Notes: generated by a model not told the origin, from the letters alone. A stretch of DNA of 54,949 nucleotides from an uncultured Clostridia bacterium (GCA_904378095.1 CAJFHE010000014.1:1-54949); one strand, 5' to 3'; positions 1 to 7,702 are shown, numbered from the stretch's first letter. Program-made: numbers and translations.

Positions 1-627
1 AAACAGTTGGACAAGAACGCACAAAAACTTGCTGAGGCAAATAATCAAACAGAAAAATTAGACAATAGCAGTAAAGATATAAATTCAATATTAGATAAAT
101 TAAAACCATCTAAACTTAATAAAAATAATAATCTTATTTCAAACGAGGATGTTGAAAAAATCAAAAATTTTACAAAAGATGTAAAAGAAATTATTAAAAC
201 AGTTAGAAGTGTAAATGACTTAAATATGGCTATTAAAGATTTTGAACATAGTTCTTTTGAAATAACACAAGAAAATTCTTCACTAAAATATCAATTAGAG
301 TTAAAAACTGATGAAATTGATAGATTGAAAAAAGATTTATCTGCTAAAGATAAGATTATTGGTAAATTACAAGATGAAAAAGAAAAAATAAAACAAGAAT
401 TATAGAAATTTAAAGACTTTTGGTATAGAATTATGGGACATTTTCATAAGAGAATTTGCTATGATAAAGATGAAAATTATATAATAGTAAGTGATGACTT
501 ATACAAAAATGGTATATTTACTGATGATGAAAGTGAAATTGCAAATAATATTGCTAGAAAAATAAAACCGAAAAAAAATATAGAACAAACTATAAATAAA
601 AAGAAAAATAATTTTGAATTAAAGTAA
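1..627 (+). pseudogene. C-terminal part of a MobV/Pre-like relaxase, interrupted by an in-frame TAG
   Basis: The frame is open from the left edge of the window to a TAG at 403-405. It then continues in the same frame from KFKDFWYRIMGHFHKR to a TAA at 625-627. The first part is a charged coiled coil (KIIGKLQDEKEKIKQEL just before the stop). The second part, with KRICYDKDENY, SDDLYKNGIF and EIANNIARK, reads as the direct continuation of the same protein, which resembles the C-terminal tail of MobV/Mob_Pre plasmid recombination relaxases. The catalytic N-terminus would lie upstream of the window. The ATG at 433 has no good ribosome site, so a separate 64-residue protein is unlikely. The family assignment rests on remembered tail motifs. 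The interrupted frame itself is seen directly. Confidence 0.6.
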
Positions 628-641
628 AGGAGTAAGATATT

Positions 642-935
642 ATGAAAGAAAATAAAGTTGAGAATGTAATAAATATAATAAAGAATATGGATACAAAAGA
701 TAAATTAAGATTAGGAATATGCTTGACTACAAGTAATTGGGCTAATCTTTTATATAATAAAACAGAAATGTATGAGAAATTTGATACTATGCTAAAAGAA
801 GTAGATGAGGAATATAGAACTATTCTAATTAATTTTGCAAAGTATAAACTTGTAATGTTTACAATGGCTAAAATTATGGAGATGACTAAGGAAGGTCAAA
901 ATCAAACTGTGTTATTTTTATTTAATAATATATAA
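642..935 (+). CDS. hypothetical protein of the mobile-element remnant (97 aa)
   Basis: The start is an ATG preceded by AAAGGAG at a good distance, 14 bases after the end of the relaxase remnant, so it probably belonged to the same transcript. The protein is mostly helical and soluble, with alternating charged and hydrophobic residues, no signal peptide and no clear membrane segment. I do not recognise a family. Small proteins of this size are common behind relaxase genes in clostridial mobile elements, so it is best read as cargo. It could also be a dying gene, but its frame and ribosome site are intact. Confidence 0.5.
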   Translation: MKENKVENVINIIKNMDTKDKLRLGICLTTSNWANLLYNKTEMYEKFDTMLKEVDEEYRTILINFAKYKLVMFTMAKIMEMTKEGQNQTVLFLFNNI

Positions 936-979
936 AATACAAAAACCTTGGATAAAACTAATATAATTGCATAATTTAC

Positions 980-1008
980 TTGAATTTTATGTAAATATGT
1001 ATTATAAT
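980..1008 (+). promoter_or_regulatory. sigma-A type promoter
   Basis: TTGAAT at 980-985 and a perfect TATAAT at 1003-1008 are separated by 17 bases. Transcription would begin near 1015 and run through a small hairpin (TCGC-aaaa-GCGA) into the zinc-ribbon gene at 1055. Confidence 0.6.
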
Positions 1009-1054
1009 ATTAATTATAAAAATCGCAAAAGCGAGAATTGAAAGGAGAATTTTT

Positions 1055-1279
1055 ATGAAGGTCATTCAGGAAGGCAAAGAAATTAAAAGTACTATGCGGG
1101 TAACTTGTAAGACATGTAAGGCTGAATTAGAAATACAAGCTGGAGACTTAAAAAAGAATCCAGGAGAACAACCATTCTACCCTACAACTTACTCCTACAA
1201 ATGTCCCTGTTGTCTACGCACAAATTATCTGGGCTACTCCGACCTGACAGAAGAAATTCGTTTCGAACTTAACAATTAA
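1055..1279 (+). CDS. small zinc-ribbon protein (74 aa)
   Basis: It has an ATG start behind GAAAGGAG, its own promoter upstream and a strong terminator downstream, so it is a complete single-gene unit. Two Cys pairs are spaced as in a zinc ribbon: CKTC near residues 18-21 and CPCC near 50-53, separated by about 30 residues. The rest is short beta-type sequence without membrane segments. Such small zinc-ribbon proteins are typical cargo of phages and integrative elements in Clostridia, where they may bind nucleic acid or another protein. The function is unknown. The base composition of its last third (CCTGTTGTCTACGC) is less AT-rich than its neighbours, which fits acquisition by transfer. Confidence 0.65.
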   Translation: MKVIQEGKEIKSTMRVTCKTCKAELEIQAGDLKKNPGEQPFYPTTYSYKCPCCLRTNYLGYSDLTEEIRFELNN

Positions 1280-1283
1280 GTCA

Positions 1284-1333
1284 AAGAATAACCACCCTCA
1301 ATGAGATTTATAGAGGGTGGTTATTCTTTTTTA
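1284..1333 (+). terminator. strong intrinsic terminator
   Basis: There is a perfect 16-bp stem (1284-1299 with 1313-1328), rich in GC at its core (CCACCCTC/GAGGGTGG), followed by a T-rich run. It ends the zinc-ribbon transcript. Confidence 0.9.
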
Positions 1334-1362
1334 TTTGATAAATCAAAAAAATAATTTTACTC

Positions 1363-1520
1363 TTGCAATTTATAAAAAATATGATATACTTTAATAAATA
1401 TGATTGATATTTGTATCAATCGTCAAGAGAGCCTAAAAAGTTGTAGATAACTACTTCATCTGCACTAAGAATCATAAAACTATGAAGTGTTGAGATATCA
1501 ACGTTTCATAGTTTTTTTGT
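1363..1520 (+). ncRNA. candidate structured leader or small RNA of unknown type
   Basis: A promoter (TTGCAA 1363-1368, TATACT 1385-1390, 16-base gap) is followed by about 120 bases without an ORF. These bases contain a hairpin GATTGATa...TATCAATC, a short GTAG-ataa-CTAC stem and a closing composite hairpin (1477-1486 with 1505-1514, an inner GTTGA/TCAAC stem at 1489-1502, then seven Ts). This has the architecture of an attenuator or a free small RNA. It does not match any riboswitch class I know. The gene that follows (AlbA_2 remnant) has lost its 5' part exactly at this point, so the RNA may have been joined to it by deletion. Confidence 0.35.
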
Positions 1521-1526
1521 TTCTAA

Positions 1527-2127
1527 AGTAATGAAATAAAAAACAATATACAACCATCAACTCTAGGATTATTTGATGTAATTGTGGAAACAATAGATAA
1601 TAAAGAAGTAATAAAAATAGTAATATCAAGTGGTACAGAAAAACCATATTATTTAAGAAAAAATGGAAGAACACCAGAAGGTTGTTATATTAGAGTTGGT
1701 AGTAGCAAAGAAAGAATGACTGAAAGAATGATTGATGATATGTATTCTAAAAGGATTAAAAATACATTAAAAGAAATTGATTCTCCTAGACAAGAATTAA
1801 CATTTAATCAATTAAAAATTTATTATGAAGAACATGGATTAAAATTAAATGATAACTTTTTACAAAATCTTGATTTATTAACAAGTGAAAATAATGTTTA
1901 TGCTAAAATAGAATATAAAGGTAGAAAAGAAGTAGAAATGATAGATAAAGCAGCTTTAAAAGAAGCAGTTATAAATGCTATGGTACATAATGATTATTCT
2001 TATGGAAATTCTCCGATTGTAGAATTATTACTTAAATCCATTGTTAGAAAAAGGCAAATTACAAATGACAATACCAGATAAGCCAAAAAGTAGAAATCAA
2101 AAATATGTAACAATTTTACAAAAATAA
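1527..2127 (+). pseudogene. AlbA_2/RecG-like ATP-binding regulator, decayed (5' end missing, internal deletion)
   Basis: The frame opens after a stop at 1524 and reads IQPSTLGLFDVIVETID, KPYYLRKNGRTPEGCYIRVGSS and [20 protein letters not shown]. This is the middle of the AlbA_2 (Schlafen-AAA) family of RecG-related proteins. The N-terminal part that should precede it is absent. After residue ELL near 2032 the sequence jumps, in another frame, to [20 protein letters not shown], which is the usual C-terminal end of these proteins, stopping at 2125-2127. About half of the protein is therefore deleted. A GTG at 1584 could start a 165-residue product, but it lacks a good ribosome site. It is probably non-functional. 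Confidence 0.75.
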
Positions 2128-2152
2128 TAACCTATGTTATAATTTATTTATA

Positions 2153-2338
2153 AAGTTATTAAAACTTCAAAAAAAATATCGTTCTGGAGAAATAAAAGAA
2201 GAAGAATTATCAGAAGAACAAATAAATTCACTTTGTAAATTATATGATAAACAAATTGCAAACTTAAAAAAATCTAATAAGATAAGAAAACAAAAGCTTT
2301 TAGAATATAGAAGAAATGAACAAAAATATCAAGAGATT
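2153..2338 (+). pseudogene. fragment of a small helical mobile-element protein
   Basis: An open frame without any usable start reads LLKLQKKYRSGEIKEEEL, SEEQINSLCKLYDKQIANLKK and RKQKLLEYRRNEQKYQE. It is highly charged and coiled-coil-like, as in short proteins of clostridial integrative elements. It then runs in frame into noncoding sequence and the promoter region of the next gene. There is no ATG, GTG or TTG at its beginning, so it looks like the body of a gene that has lost its start. Confidence 0.45.
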
Positions 2339-2440
2339 GTGCAATTCTCTTGGTATTATTTTTTTGGCTATTTTAGGGTGGTAGAAGAACAAGACAGAAA
2401 ATTTTTAATATGTTATACTCTCTATATGGAGGTTTTGAAT

Positions 2441-2854
2441 ATGGAGCAAAGTAATAAAAAAGTTATAACAGATGAAGAAGTCATAAAAATGTTATATCAA
2501 AGTAAAGCACTTGAAAACTATAATAAATCAGGAATTAGACTTTTTCATGGAAAAATATCAGAAATTATAGTTGAAAAAAATAGTGATATATTTAATATAA
2601 ATTATGCTTTTAAAAAGTTTAATAATATGAATCTATATTTTAAAGGAGAAATAGTTTTTTCAGAAAATGAAATAAATCAGATAAAAACAGAAATAGAGCC
2701 ATATAAAGATAGTATAATTGCTGTATGTGATTTTGATTCAAAGCGTAAATATTCTGAAGAATATCATTTAAAATGCTTTTTAAAAGAATTTATAAATATG
2801 GAAGAACAAAATAGATATTTTAGAAGAATTATGCGTAATATATGGTTTGACTAA
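2441..2854 (+). CDS. hypothetical protein (137 aa), possibly frameshifted at its end
   Basis: The start is the ATG at 2441, with TGGAGG ten bases upstream and a TATACT box at 2413-2418. A longer in-frame opening upstream only reads through the remnant before it. The product is a soluble alpha/beta protein with an acidic N-terminus (ITDEEVIKMLY), a central CDFDSKRKYSEEY stretch and a basic C-terminus (RYFRRIMRNIW). No family is recognised. It stops at 2852, but skipping one base near 2840 continues as YGLTKSTYDLEEGKDLVEQ and DYSTRDDIYSQIF to 2954, so the gene may originally have been about 170 residues. Confidence 0.5.
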   Translation: MEQSNKKVITDEEVIKMLYQSKALENYNKSGIRLFHGKISEIIVEKNSDIFNINYAFKKFNNMNLYFKGEIVFSENEINQIKTEIEPYKDSIIAVCDFDSKRKYSEEYHLKCFLKEFINMEEQNRYFRRIMRNIWFD

Positions 2855-3102
2855 AAGTACATACGACCTTGAAGAAGGGAAGGATTTAGTAGAGCAAACT
2901 ATTAAAATGAAGGATTATAGTACAAGAGATGATATCTATAGTCAAATATTTTAAATTTAGCATATATCTTACAGCAAAACATTGCTTATTTTCGTAATTT
3001 GTTATATAATATTTCTATCACATTTTTATAATTTACAAAAATTTACAAATGTGTAAAAACTCTGGCTATTGAACTAAACTTACAGAAAAGAGGGATGATA
3101 GG

Positions 3103-3372
3103 ATGAAACCAAAAGAGCGGTGGAACATTGTAAGAGCTTTAGGATTGGTAACGCTTTTGTTACTAATGATGGCTTTTATAGTCTTAATATTCCTGAATAA
3201 GCCTATGTTCAACATGATTTGTGCTGCCATCATCATTATTAATTTATGCGTTATTATAGTTGCCAATGTGAAGCTAGAAAACCATAAGTTGATACTAATC
3301 GATGTAGCTGCAATATTTTTTTTCATTATCAACATTGTTTATTACTTACTAAAGATAGTGATAAACGTATAA
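3103..3372 (+). CDS. small membrane protein (89 aa)
   Basis: It has an ATG start with GAGGGATGATAGG upstream. Three hydrophobic segments cover most of the protein: about residues 12-32, 35-57 and 65-85. They are joined by very short loops after a short basic N-terminus (MKPKERWNIVRA). There is no family I can name. It stands alone between the mobile-element edge and a second small membrane gene, with a weak hairpin terminator behind it. The antisense ORF over the same bases has no ribosome site and is disregarded. Confidence 0.6.
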   Translation: MKPKERWNIVRALGLVTLLLLMMAFIVLIFLNKPMFNMICAAIIIINLCVIIVANVKLENHKLILIDVAAIFFFIINIVYYLLKIVINV

Positions 3373-3397
3373 CAAAAAACTAAAAGGCCAGAGTATG

Positions 3398-3441
3398 AAA
3401 AGAGGCAGGAATTGTTACAATAAACTTTTCTTTCCTCTTTT
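3398..3441 (+). terminator. weak intrinsic terminator
   Basis: An eight-pair stem AAAAGAGG/CCTCTTTT (3398-3405 with 3434-3441) has a long loop and a T-rich 3' arm. It lies between two small membrane-protein genes. Confidence 0.4.
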
Positions 3442-3465
3442 TGTAATAAAATAAGTTAAAATATC

Positions 3466-3494
3466 TTGAATAAAAAGAAAGCAAATGATATAAT
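3466..3494 (+). promoter_or_regulatory. sigma-A type promoter
   Basis: TTGAAT (3466-3471) and TATAAT (3489-3494) are 17 bases apart, 33 bases upstream of the next ATG. Confidence 0.7.
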
Positions 3495-3526
3495 AAAACC
3501 ATATTTACAAGAGAGGAAAAAAAGAT

Positions 3527-3877
3527 ATGGGATTAGCCATAATAATATATGTACTATTACTTATAATATTTGGTTTGGTAGTTTTTTCTGTTTTACAATT
3601 AAAATTGGCTGGAATAAAAGTAAAAGACTTTTGGAGCTTTATACAAGCAAACCAAATGTTAGATAAATTATATATTTTTTCAAAAAAATGTGAGAAGATG
3701 TCGCCACAAGAGCAGATAGTTTTTTTAAGCGAAGCGGAAAAAGTTTTTGATGCTTTCGACAAAATTCCAGATATGGTTTGGGAAGACGAATATAGGAAGT
3801 ATTCGCAGGTGCTAGATACGTATAAAAATATAAGAGTGTCTAGATGGAATGAGCATAGTGCAGGTAATAATAAATAA
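3527..3877 (+). CDS. membrane-anchored hypothetical protein (116 aa)
   Basis: The ATG follows AGAGGAAAAAAAGAT and a near-consensus promoter. Residues 3-25 form one hydrophobic N-terminal helix. The remaining 90 residues are soluble and helical (SPQEQIVFLSEAEKVFDAFD), so a cytoplasmic or external helical domain is tethered to the membrane. It lies about 100 bases upstream of the cysteine desulfurase on the same strand without a clear terminator between them, so the two may be co-transcribed. I do not recognise the family. Confidence 0.6.
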   Translation: MGLAIIIYVLLLIIFGLVVFSVLQLKLAGIKVKDFWSFIQANQMLDKLYIFSKKCEKMSPQEQIVFLSEAEKVFDAFDKIPDMVWEDEYRKYSQVLDTYKNIRVSRWNEHSAGNNK

Positions 3878-3978
3878 GAAATTACATATAATAAAGTATA
3901 TGTAATTTTTTTATGCAAAAAAATATTAAGAGCAATTTTCATAATTATATATATAAAAAACAGAAAGGATTGAAAAAT

Positions 3979-5106
3979 ATGAAAGTCAGATATTTTGACC
4001 ATGCTGCTACCACTCCTGTAAGAGAAGAGGTAATTAAAGAGATGATACCATATTTGGGAGAGCAATATGGTAATGCATCTGCAATGTATTCTTTGGGAAG
4101 AAATGCAAGAAAAGCTATAAATAAAGCACGAGGACAAGTGGCAAAAGCTATTAATTGTAACCCACATGAAATATATTTTACTTCATGTGGTAGTGAAAGT
4201 GATAATTTAGCTATAAAGGGATTTGCTTATGCAAACCATGATAAAGGAAATCATATTATAACAAGTAAAATAGAGCATCATGCAGTACTAGACACATGTA
4301 AGACTTTAGAAAAGCAGGGATTTAAAGTCACATATCTAAATGTTAATGAAAATGGATTTGTTGATTTGCAAGAATTAGTAAATTCTATAACACCTAATAC
4401 CATTTTAATTTCTATAATGTTTGCAAATAACGAAATTGGAACAATTGAGCCAATAGAAAAAATAGGAGAAATTGCAAAGCAAAGAAATATAGTATTTCAC
4501 ACAGATGCAGTTCAGGCTATAGGCAATGTAAGAATAGATGTTAAAAAATTAAATATAGATATGTTATCAATGTCAGGACATAAATTTTATGCACCAAAAG
4601 GCGTGGGAGCTTTATATGTGAAAAATGGTGTGAAGTTTAACAAATTACAGGATGGAGGAGAGCAAGAAAACAATAAAAGAGCTGGTACAGAAAATGTTGC
4701 AGAGATAGTTGGCATTGGAAAAGCTATAGAGCTTATTTACAATGAATATGATGAATATAACAACAAGTTAAACAATCTTAGAAATTATTTTTTTGATGAA
4801 GTAACAAAAAATATTCCTGATGTAAAAATAAATGGTGACTTAGAAAAGCGATTACCAGGAAACGCAAATGTAAGTTTTAAAGGAAAGAATGGCTCAGAGA
4901 TTTTATTAAAACTAGATGAAGCTGGAATATGTGCTTCTGCAGGCTCAGCTTGCTCTACAGCAAATCCAATGCCATCAAATGTATTAACTGCTATAGGCTT
5001 AAAACAAGAATTTTTGGATGGAGCGTTAAGATTTTCATTTGGAAAAGACAATACAAAAGAAGATGTTGATTATTTAGTACAAAACTTACAACAAATAGTA
5101 AAGTAA
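3979..5106 (+). CDS. nifS: NifS/IscS-type cysteine desulfurase (375 aa)
   Basis: A PLP enzyme that removes sulfur from cysteine, giving alanine and an enzyme persulfide used for Fe-S clusters or tRNA thiolation. Visible landmarks are the N-terminal DHAATTP (residues 7-13), the cofactor lysine in SGHKFYAPKG (K202), the RAGTENV motif near residue 234, and the catalytic cysteine in GSACS (C325). The length is usual for the family. The chosen start is the ATG at 3979, behind AAAGGATTG; an in-frame ATG at 3913 adds 22 residues not seen in the family. There is no IscU or thiI partner next to it. It could serve tRNA thiolation as YrvO does, but the sequence alone does not decide this. Confidence 0.9.
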   Translation: MKVRYFDHAATTPVREEVIKEMIPYLGEQYGNASAMYSLGRNARKAINKARGQVAKAINCNPHEIYFTSCGSESDNLAIKGFAYANHDKGNHIITSKIEHHAVLDTCKTLEKQGFKVTYLNVNENGFVDLQELVNSITPNTILISIMFANNEIGTIEPIEKIGEIAKQRNIVFHTDAVQAIGNVRIDVKKLNIDMLSMSGHKFYAPKGVGALYVKNGVKFNKLQDGGEQENNKRAGTENVAEIVGIGKAIELIYNEYDEYNNKLNNLRNYFFDEVTKNIPDVKINGDLEKRLPGNANVSFKGKNGSEILLKLDEAGICASAGSACSTANPMPSNVLTAIGLKQEFLDGALRFSFGKDNTKEDVDYLVQNLQQIVK

Positions 5107-5176
5107 AAAAATACAAAACAAAGAGAAAAACGAAGGAAAACAAAGAAAAAGCGTAATAAAATAAATATAACACGAA

Positions 5177-5208
5177 AATAAATACTAGCATATACGCTAG
5201 TATTTATT
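5177..5208. terminator. bidirectional intrinsic terminator
   Basis: A perfect 13-bp stem (AATAAATACTAGC, 5177-5189, with 5196-5208) lies between the convergent desulfurase and Xre-type regulator genes. A/T-rich flanks serve both strands. Confidence 0.7.
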
Positions 5209-5253
5209 ATATAATACATATAACTTATAGGTTAATATATAACATACATAATA

Positions 5254-5475
5254 TTACTTAGACTTATGCTTATCATCTGGGATATACTCAAGTAAATCAG
5301 ATATTTCACAATTAAAAACATTGCAAATTCGATTTAATTGTGAAATATCTAAGCGTTTAGATTCTTCATAGTACATCTTTGATACTGTAGCAGGTCGTAT
5401 ACTTGTAGCTCTTGCCAGTGCTGCTTGGCTCATCTTATGTTTGCCTAAAAGCTCAGATATTTTTATTCTAATCAT
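5254..5475 (-). CDS. Cro/C1-type helix-turn-helix regulator (73 aa)
   Basis: A single DNA-binding domain of the small Xre class (HTH_26 type): MIRIKISELLGKHKMSQAAL carries helix one and two, RATSIRPATVSKMY is the recognition region, and CNVFNCEISDLLEYIP closes the five-helix fold. There is no second domain, so it probably acts as a dimer at a short operator. The start is the ATG at 5473-5475, with GGAAGG on the minus strand 10 bases ahead; a longer in-frame opening adds 22 residues not seen in the family. It is divergent from the gene at 5643, which it may regulate (inference). Confidence 0.85.
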   Translation of the reverse strand: MIRIKISELLGKHKMSQAALARATSIRPATVSKMYYEESKRLDISQLNRICNVFNCEISDLLEYIPDDKHKSK

Positions 5476-5642
5476 ACGCCACAACCTTCCATTAAAAAAT
5501 ATAAATATGTCAAAGTCGATTTTTGTCATATTTTGTCGCACACTTGTATTTTATCATGCAATGTATTAAAATTACATATACAAACTAAAATATAACGATA
5601 AGAGTAATAAAAGGTGCTATAGAAGTAACAGAAAGGGGAAAT

Positions 5643-5879
5643 ATGTTAAAGAAATTGAGGAATCACATGAAAAAAAATAGAAGTTGGAAAGAAGAAAATA
5701 AGAAATATTTAAAAGAATTACAAAATTTTTTTGATAAAGCAGATAATATTGCAGATGAAGATTTAAGGAACAAAATAGTTGGACAAATGCTTAGATGTGA
5801 TGAGATACTAACTCGAATTGCGGAAAATAGATTTGAAGAATTCTTTAAATTAGGATATAAAAATGCAAAAAAAGAATAA
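5643..5879 (+). CDS. hypothetical helical protein (78 aa)
   Basis: The ATG follows AGAAAGGGGAAAT. The protein is fully helical and strongly charged, with a basic N-terminus (KKLRNHMKKNRSWKEE) and an amphipathic C-terminal half (LRNKIVGQMLRCDEILTRIAE). No signal peptide or membrane helix is seen. It directly precedes the split exporter genes (44 bases) and may share their transcript. It is not recognised. Confidence 0.55.
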   Translation: MLKKLRNHMKKNRSWKEENKKYLKELQNFFDKADNIADEDLRNKIVGQMLRCDEILTRIAENRFEEFFKLGYKNAKKE

Positions 5880-5923
5880 TTTTAGCTAAATTATACATAC
5901 TAACCAAAAAGAGAGTGTGTATA

Positions 5924-6268
5924 ATGAAAATTGCATTGATAGGAATTCTAGTAGGTATTATTAGTGGTATGTTTTCAGCAGGCGGAGGATTAATTTTAGT
6001 TCCTGTATTTGTATATATTCTAAAATTGGGAGAAAAAGAGGCAAGAGCAACTTCACTTTTTTGCATATTACCAATGGTAATACTTACAGCTATTATTTAT
6101 AATAAAAACAATTTTATAGATTGGAATTTGGGAATAAAATGCGCAATTGGCGGAATAATAGGTGGCATAATTGGAGGAAAATTGTTGAATAAGATTAAAG
6201 ATAAGTATCTTCAAATAGCTTTTATTTTATTCTTATTATATGCTGGCATTAGCACAATTATGAGGTGA
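5924..6268 (+). CDS. TauE/SafE family exporter, first half-size subunit (114 aa)
   Basis: TauE/SafE proteins are membrane transporters for sulfite, sulfonates or related anions, normally about 250 residues with two homologous halves. This ORF is one half: helix 1 contains the glycine-rich signature GMFSAGGGLILVPV (residues 15-28), followed by three further hydrophobic segments and a GGIIGGIIGGKLL glycine zipper near residues 76-88. The ATG at 5924 is used because GAGAG lies 8 bases upstream; a GTG at 5915 has no ribosome site. The second half follows at once, with only two bases between the stop and the next ATG. The pair probably assembles as a heterodimer. Confidence 0.8.
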   Translation: MKIALIGILVGIISGMFSAGGGLILVPVFVYILKLGEKEARATSLFCILPMVILTAIIYNKNNFIDWNLGIKCAIGGIIGGIIGGKLLNKIKDKYLQIAFILFLLYAGISTIMR

Positions 6269-6270
6269 AT

Positions 6271-6660
6271 ATGAAGGAGATTATTATAGGATTAATTTCA
6301 GGTATAGTAGGCGGCTTAGGAATGGGAGGCGGAACTGTACTAATCCTGCTATTATCTATGTTTGCCAATATTGAGCAACATATTGCACAAGGTACTAATG
6401 TTATATTTTTTGTTCCAACGGCTATAGCAGCAATATTTGTATTTATTAAAAATAAAAATATAAAATTTAAAGTAGGAATACCAGTTTGCCTATGGGGACT
6501 TCTGGGTGCATTTATAGGAGCAAGTATTTCTAGCAATATGGAAGTAGGAATTTTAAGAAAGTGTTTCGGCATTTTCTTAATTATTATTGCAATTTATCAA
6601 ACATATTCTTTGTATAAAAGGTATAGAAATGAAAAAAATAGGAATAATAGTATAAAATAA
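6271..6660 (+). CDS. TauE/SafE family exporter, second half-size subunit (129 aa)
   Basis: This is the second half of the transporter, translationally coupled to the first (GAGGTGAATATG overlaps the upstream stop). Helix 1 again carries a glycine signature, GGLGMGGGTVLILLL near residues 14-28. It is followed by IAQGTNVIFFVPTAIAA and a GLLGAFIGASIS zipper, and a basic cytoplasmic tail (YKRYRNEKNRN). The sequence is clearly paralogous to the first subunit but not identical. The stop between them is a normal gene boundary with its own ribosome site, so this is a two-gene design and not a simple frameshift. The substrate cannot be read from the sequence. Confidence 0.8.
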   Translation: MKEIIIGLISGIVGGLGMGGGTVLILLLSMFANIEQHIAQGTNVIFFVPTAIAAIFVFIKNKNIKFKVGIPVCLWGLLGAFIGASISSNMEVGILRKCFGIFLIIIAIYQTYSLYKRYRNEKNRNNSIK

Positions 6661-6677
6661 CAAAAAGGAGGAAATAT

Positions 6678-6824
6678 ATGAATATGAAATTTGTAAAAGG
6701 CATGATAATTGGAGGACTTATAACAGCGGGAGTGACTATGGCTTGCTCTGAAAGAATAATGCCAACTAAAAAGAAAATGGTAAAAATGGGAAGACAGTTC
6801 GCAAGAAAAATGGGAATTATGTGA
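6678..6824 (+). CDS. small membrane peptide (48 aa)
   Basis: A short gene with a very strong ribosome site (AAAGGAGGAAATAT before ATG at 6678). The peptide begins MNMKFVKGMIIGGLITAGVT, a single hydrophobic glycine-rich helix. It continues as a basic, methionine-rich tail (KKKMVKMGRQFARKMG). This layout resembles small YtxH-like cell-envelope peptides of Clostridia. It follows the exporter genes by 17 bases and ends at the terminator at 6842, so it is the last gene of that operon. Confidence 0.7.
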   Translation: MNMKFVKGMIIGGLITAGVTMACSERIMPTKKKMVKMGRQFARKMGIM

Positions 6825-6841
6825 GATTATGCAATAAGAAA

Positions 6842-6880
6842 CGCACTTCTTCTGCGCGGTTATTGAGCAGAAGAAGTGCG
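6842..6880. terminator. intrinsic terminator between convergent genes
   Basis: A 13-bp perfect stem CGCACTTCTTCTG (6842-6854 with 6868-6880). The T-rich flank is on the minus-strand side, so it serves the gene at 6904 at least as well as the exporter operon. Confidence 0.7.
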
Positions 6881-6903
6881 CTTTGCATTGTATATTTAAT
6901 TAA

Positions 6904-7542
6904 CTAGAAAGGTCTATAGCATGGTCTGCATGGTCTTTCAGGTCTTCTATCACATTTATCATCTTTCTTATCGCAGTCCTTATGACATTTATCTTCGCAT
7001 TTATCTTCACATTTATCTTTGCACTTATCCTCGTACTTATCTTCGTATTTGTCTTCGCATTTATCTTTGCATTTATCTTTGCACTTATCCTCAAATTTGT
7101 GCTCACATTTGTCTTCATGTTTTTTATCGCATTCATCTTTGAAGCAATGTTTATTACATTCTTTTTTGCAATCTAATTTAACGCCTTTTAAGCATTTTCC
7201 TTCGCGCTCAACCTTTGAGCAAACTTTGCAATGTTTTACTTGGTCAACCCAAATTTCTATCTCATAGAATCTATTAGCACAAAGTGGTCCAAAAACAAAT
7301 TCTCCATCTTCATCTGTAAAAGTATGAGAAACTGGTCTTCTTTCTTCTTTTCCACACTCGCAAACAACTTCAACAAGTTTTACAACTGCATTACAAATAG
7401 GCTCTTGACAACAGTCTTTAACAACACCATAGATGACACTTCTGTTATCTTCTGGTAAAGTTATCTCTAAATCGAATTGTTTACCTGTAGCTAAAATCCC
7501 ATCTACATCTAGAACTGGGCAAATATTCTTTTCATATTCCAT
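6904..7542 (-). CDS. Cna-B-like domain protein with Cys/Lys/Asp repeat tail (212 aa)
   Basis: Two parts are visible. Residues 1-120 form a carboxypeptidase-regulatory/Cna-B-like beta sandwich (SVIYGVVKDCCQEPICNAVV ... FTDEDGEFVFGPL ... FYEIEIWVD), already cysteine-rich. Residues 125-200 are a low-complexity tail of near-repeats of the type KDKCEDKCEDK, with cysteines mostly every fourth residue. There is no signal peptide or sorting motif. The ATG follows AGGAAAGGATGATT on the minus strand. In a spore-former such a Cys-rich cross-linkable protein would fit a spore-coat or exosporium component or a metal-binding protein; both are inference. The repeat produces several false ORFs on the other strand. 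Confidence 0.7.
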   Translation of the reverse strand: MEYEKNICPVLDVDGILATGKQFDLEITLPEDNRSVIYGVVKDCCQEPICNAVVKLVEVVCECGKEERRPVSHTFTDEDGEFVFGPLCANRFYEIEIWVDQVKHCKVCSKVEREGKCLKGVKLDCKKECNKHCFKDECDKKHEDKCEHKFEDKCKDKCKDKCEDKYEDKYEDKCKDKCEDKCEDKCHKDCDKKDDKCDRRPERPCRPCYRPF

Positions 7543-7702
7543 ATTAATTAATCATCCTTTCCTAAGCTATTAGCTTAATATATATTATGTAGATTATAAA
7601 AAAATGTGATTTTTTGTAGAAAAATGGATATATAAAATAAGAAAGAATAAATTTGTAATTACAAGCATATAATCATATTAACTTGTAGGTGGAGGTTTTT
7701 TT

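Noticed and set aside
3505..4167. A 220-residue ORF on the minus strand across the gene at 3527 and the start of nifS
   Set aside because: No ribosome site, composition of an antisense shadow, and both plus-strand genes are well supported.
6921..7267. Several hydrophobic ORFs on the plus strand opposite the Cys/Lys/Asp repeat protein
   Set aside because: They are the repeat read backwards; low-complexity sequence is open in several frames and lacks ribosome sites.
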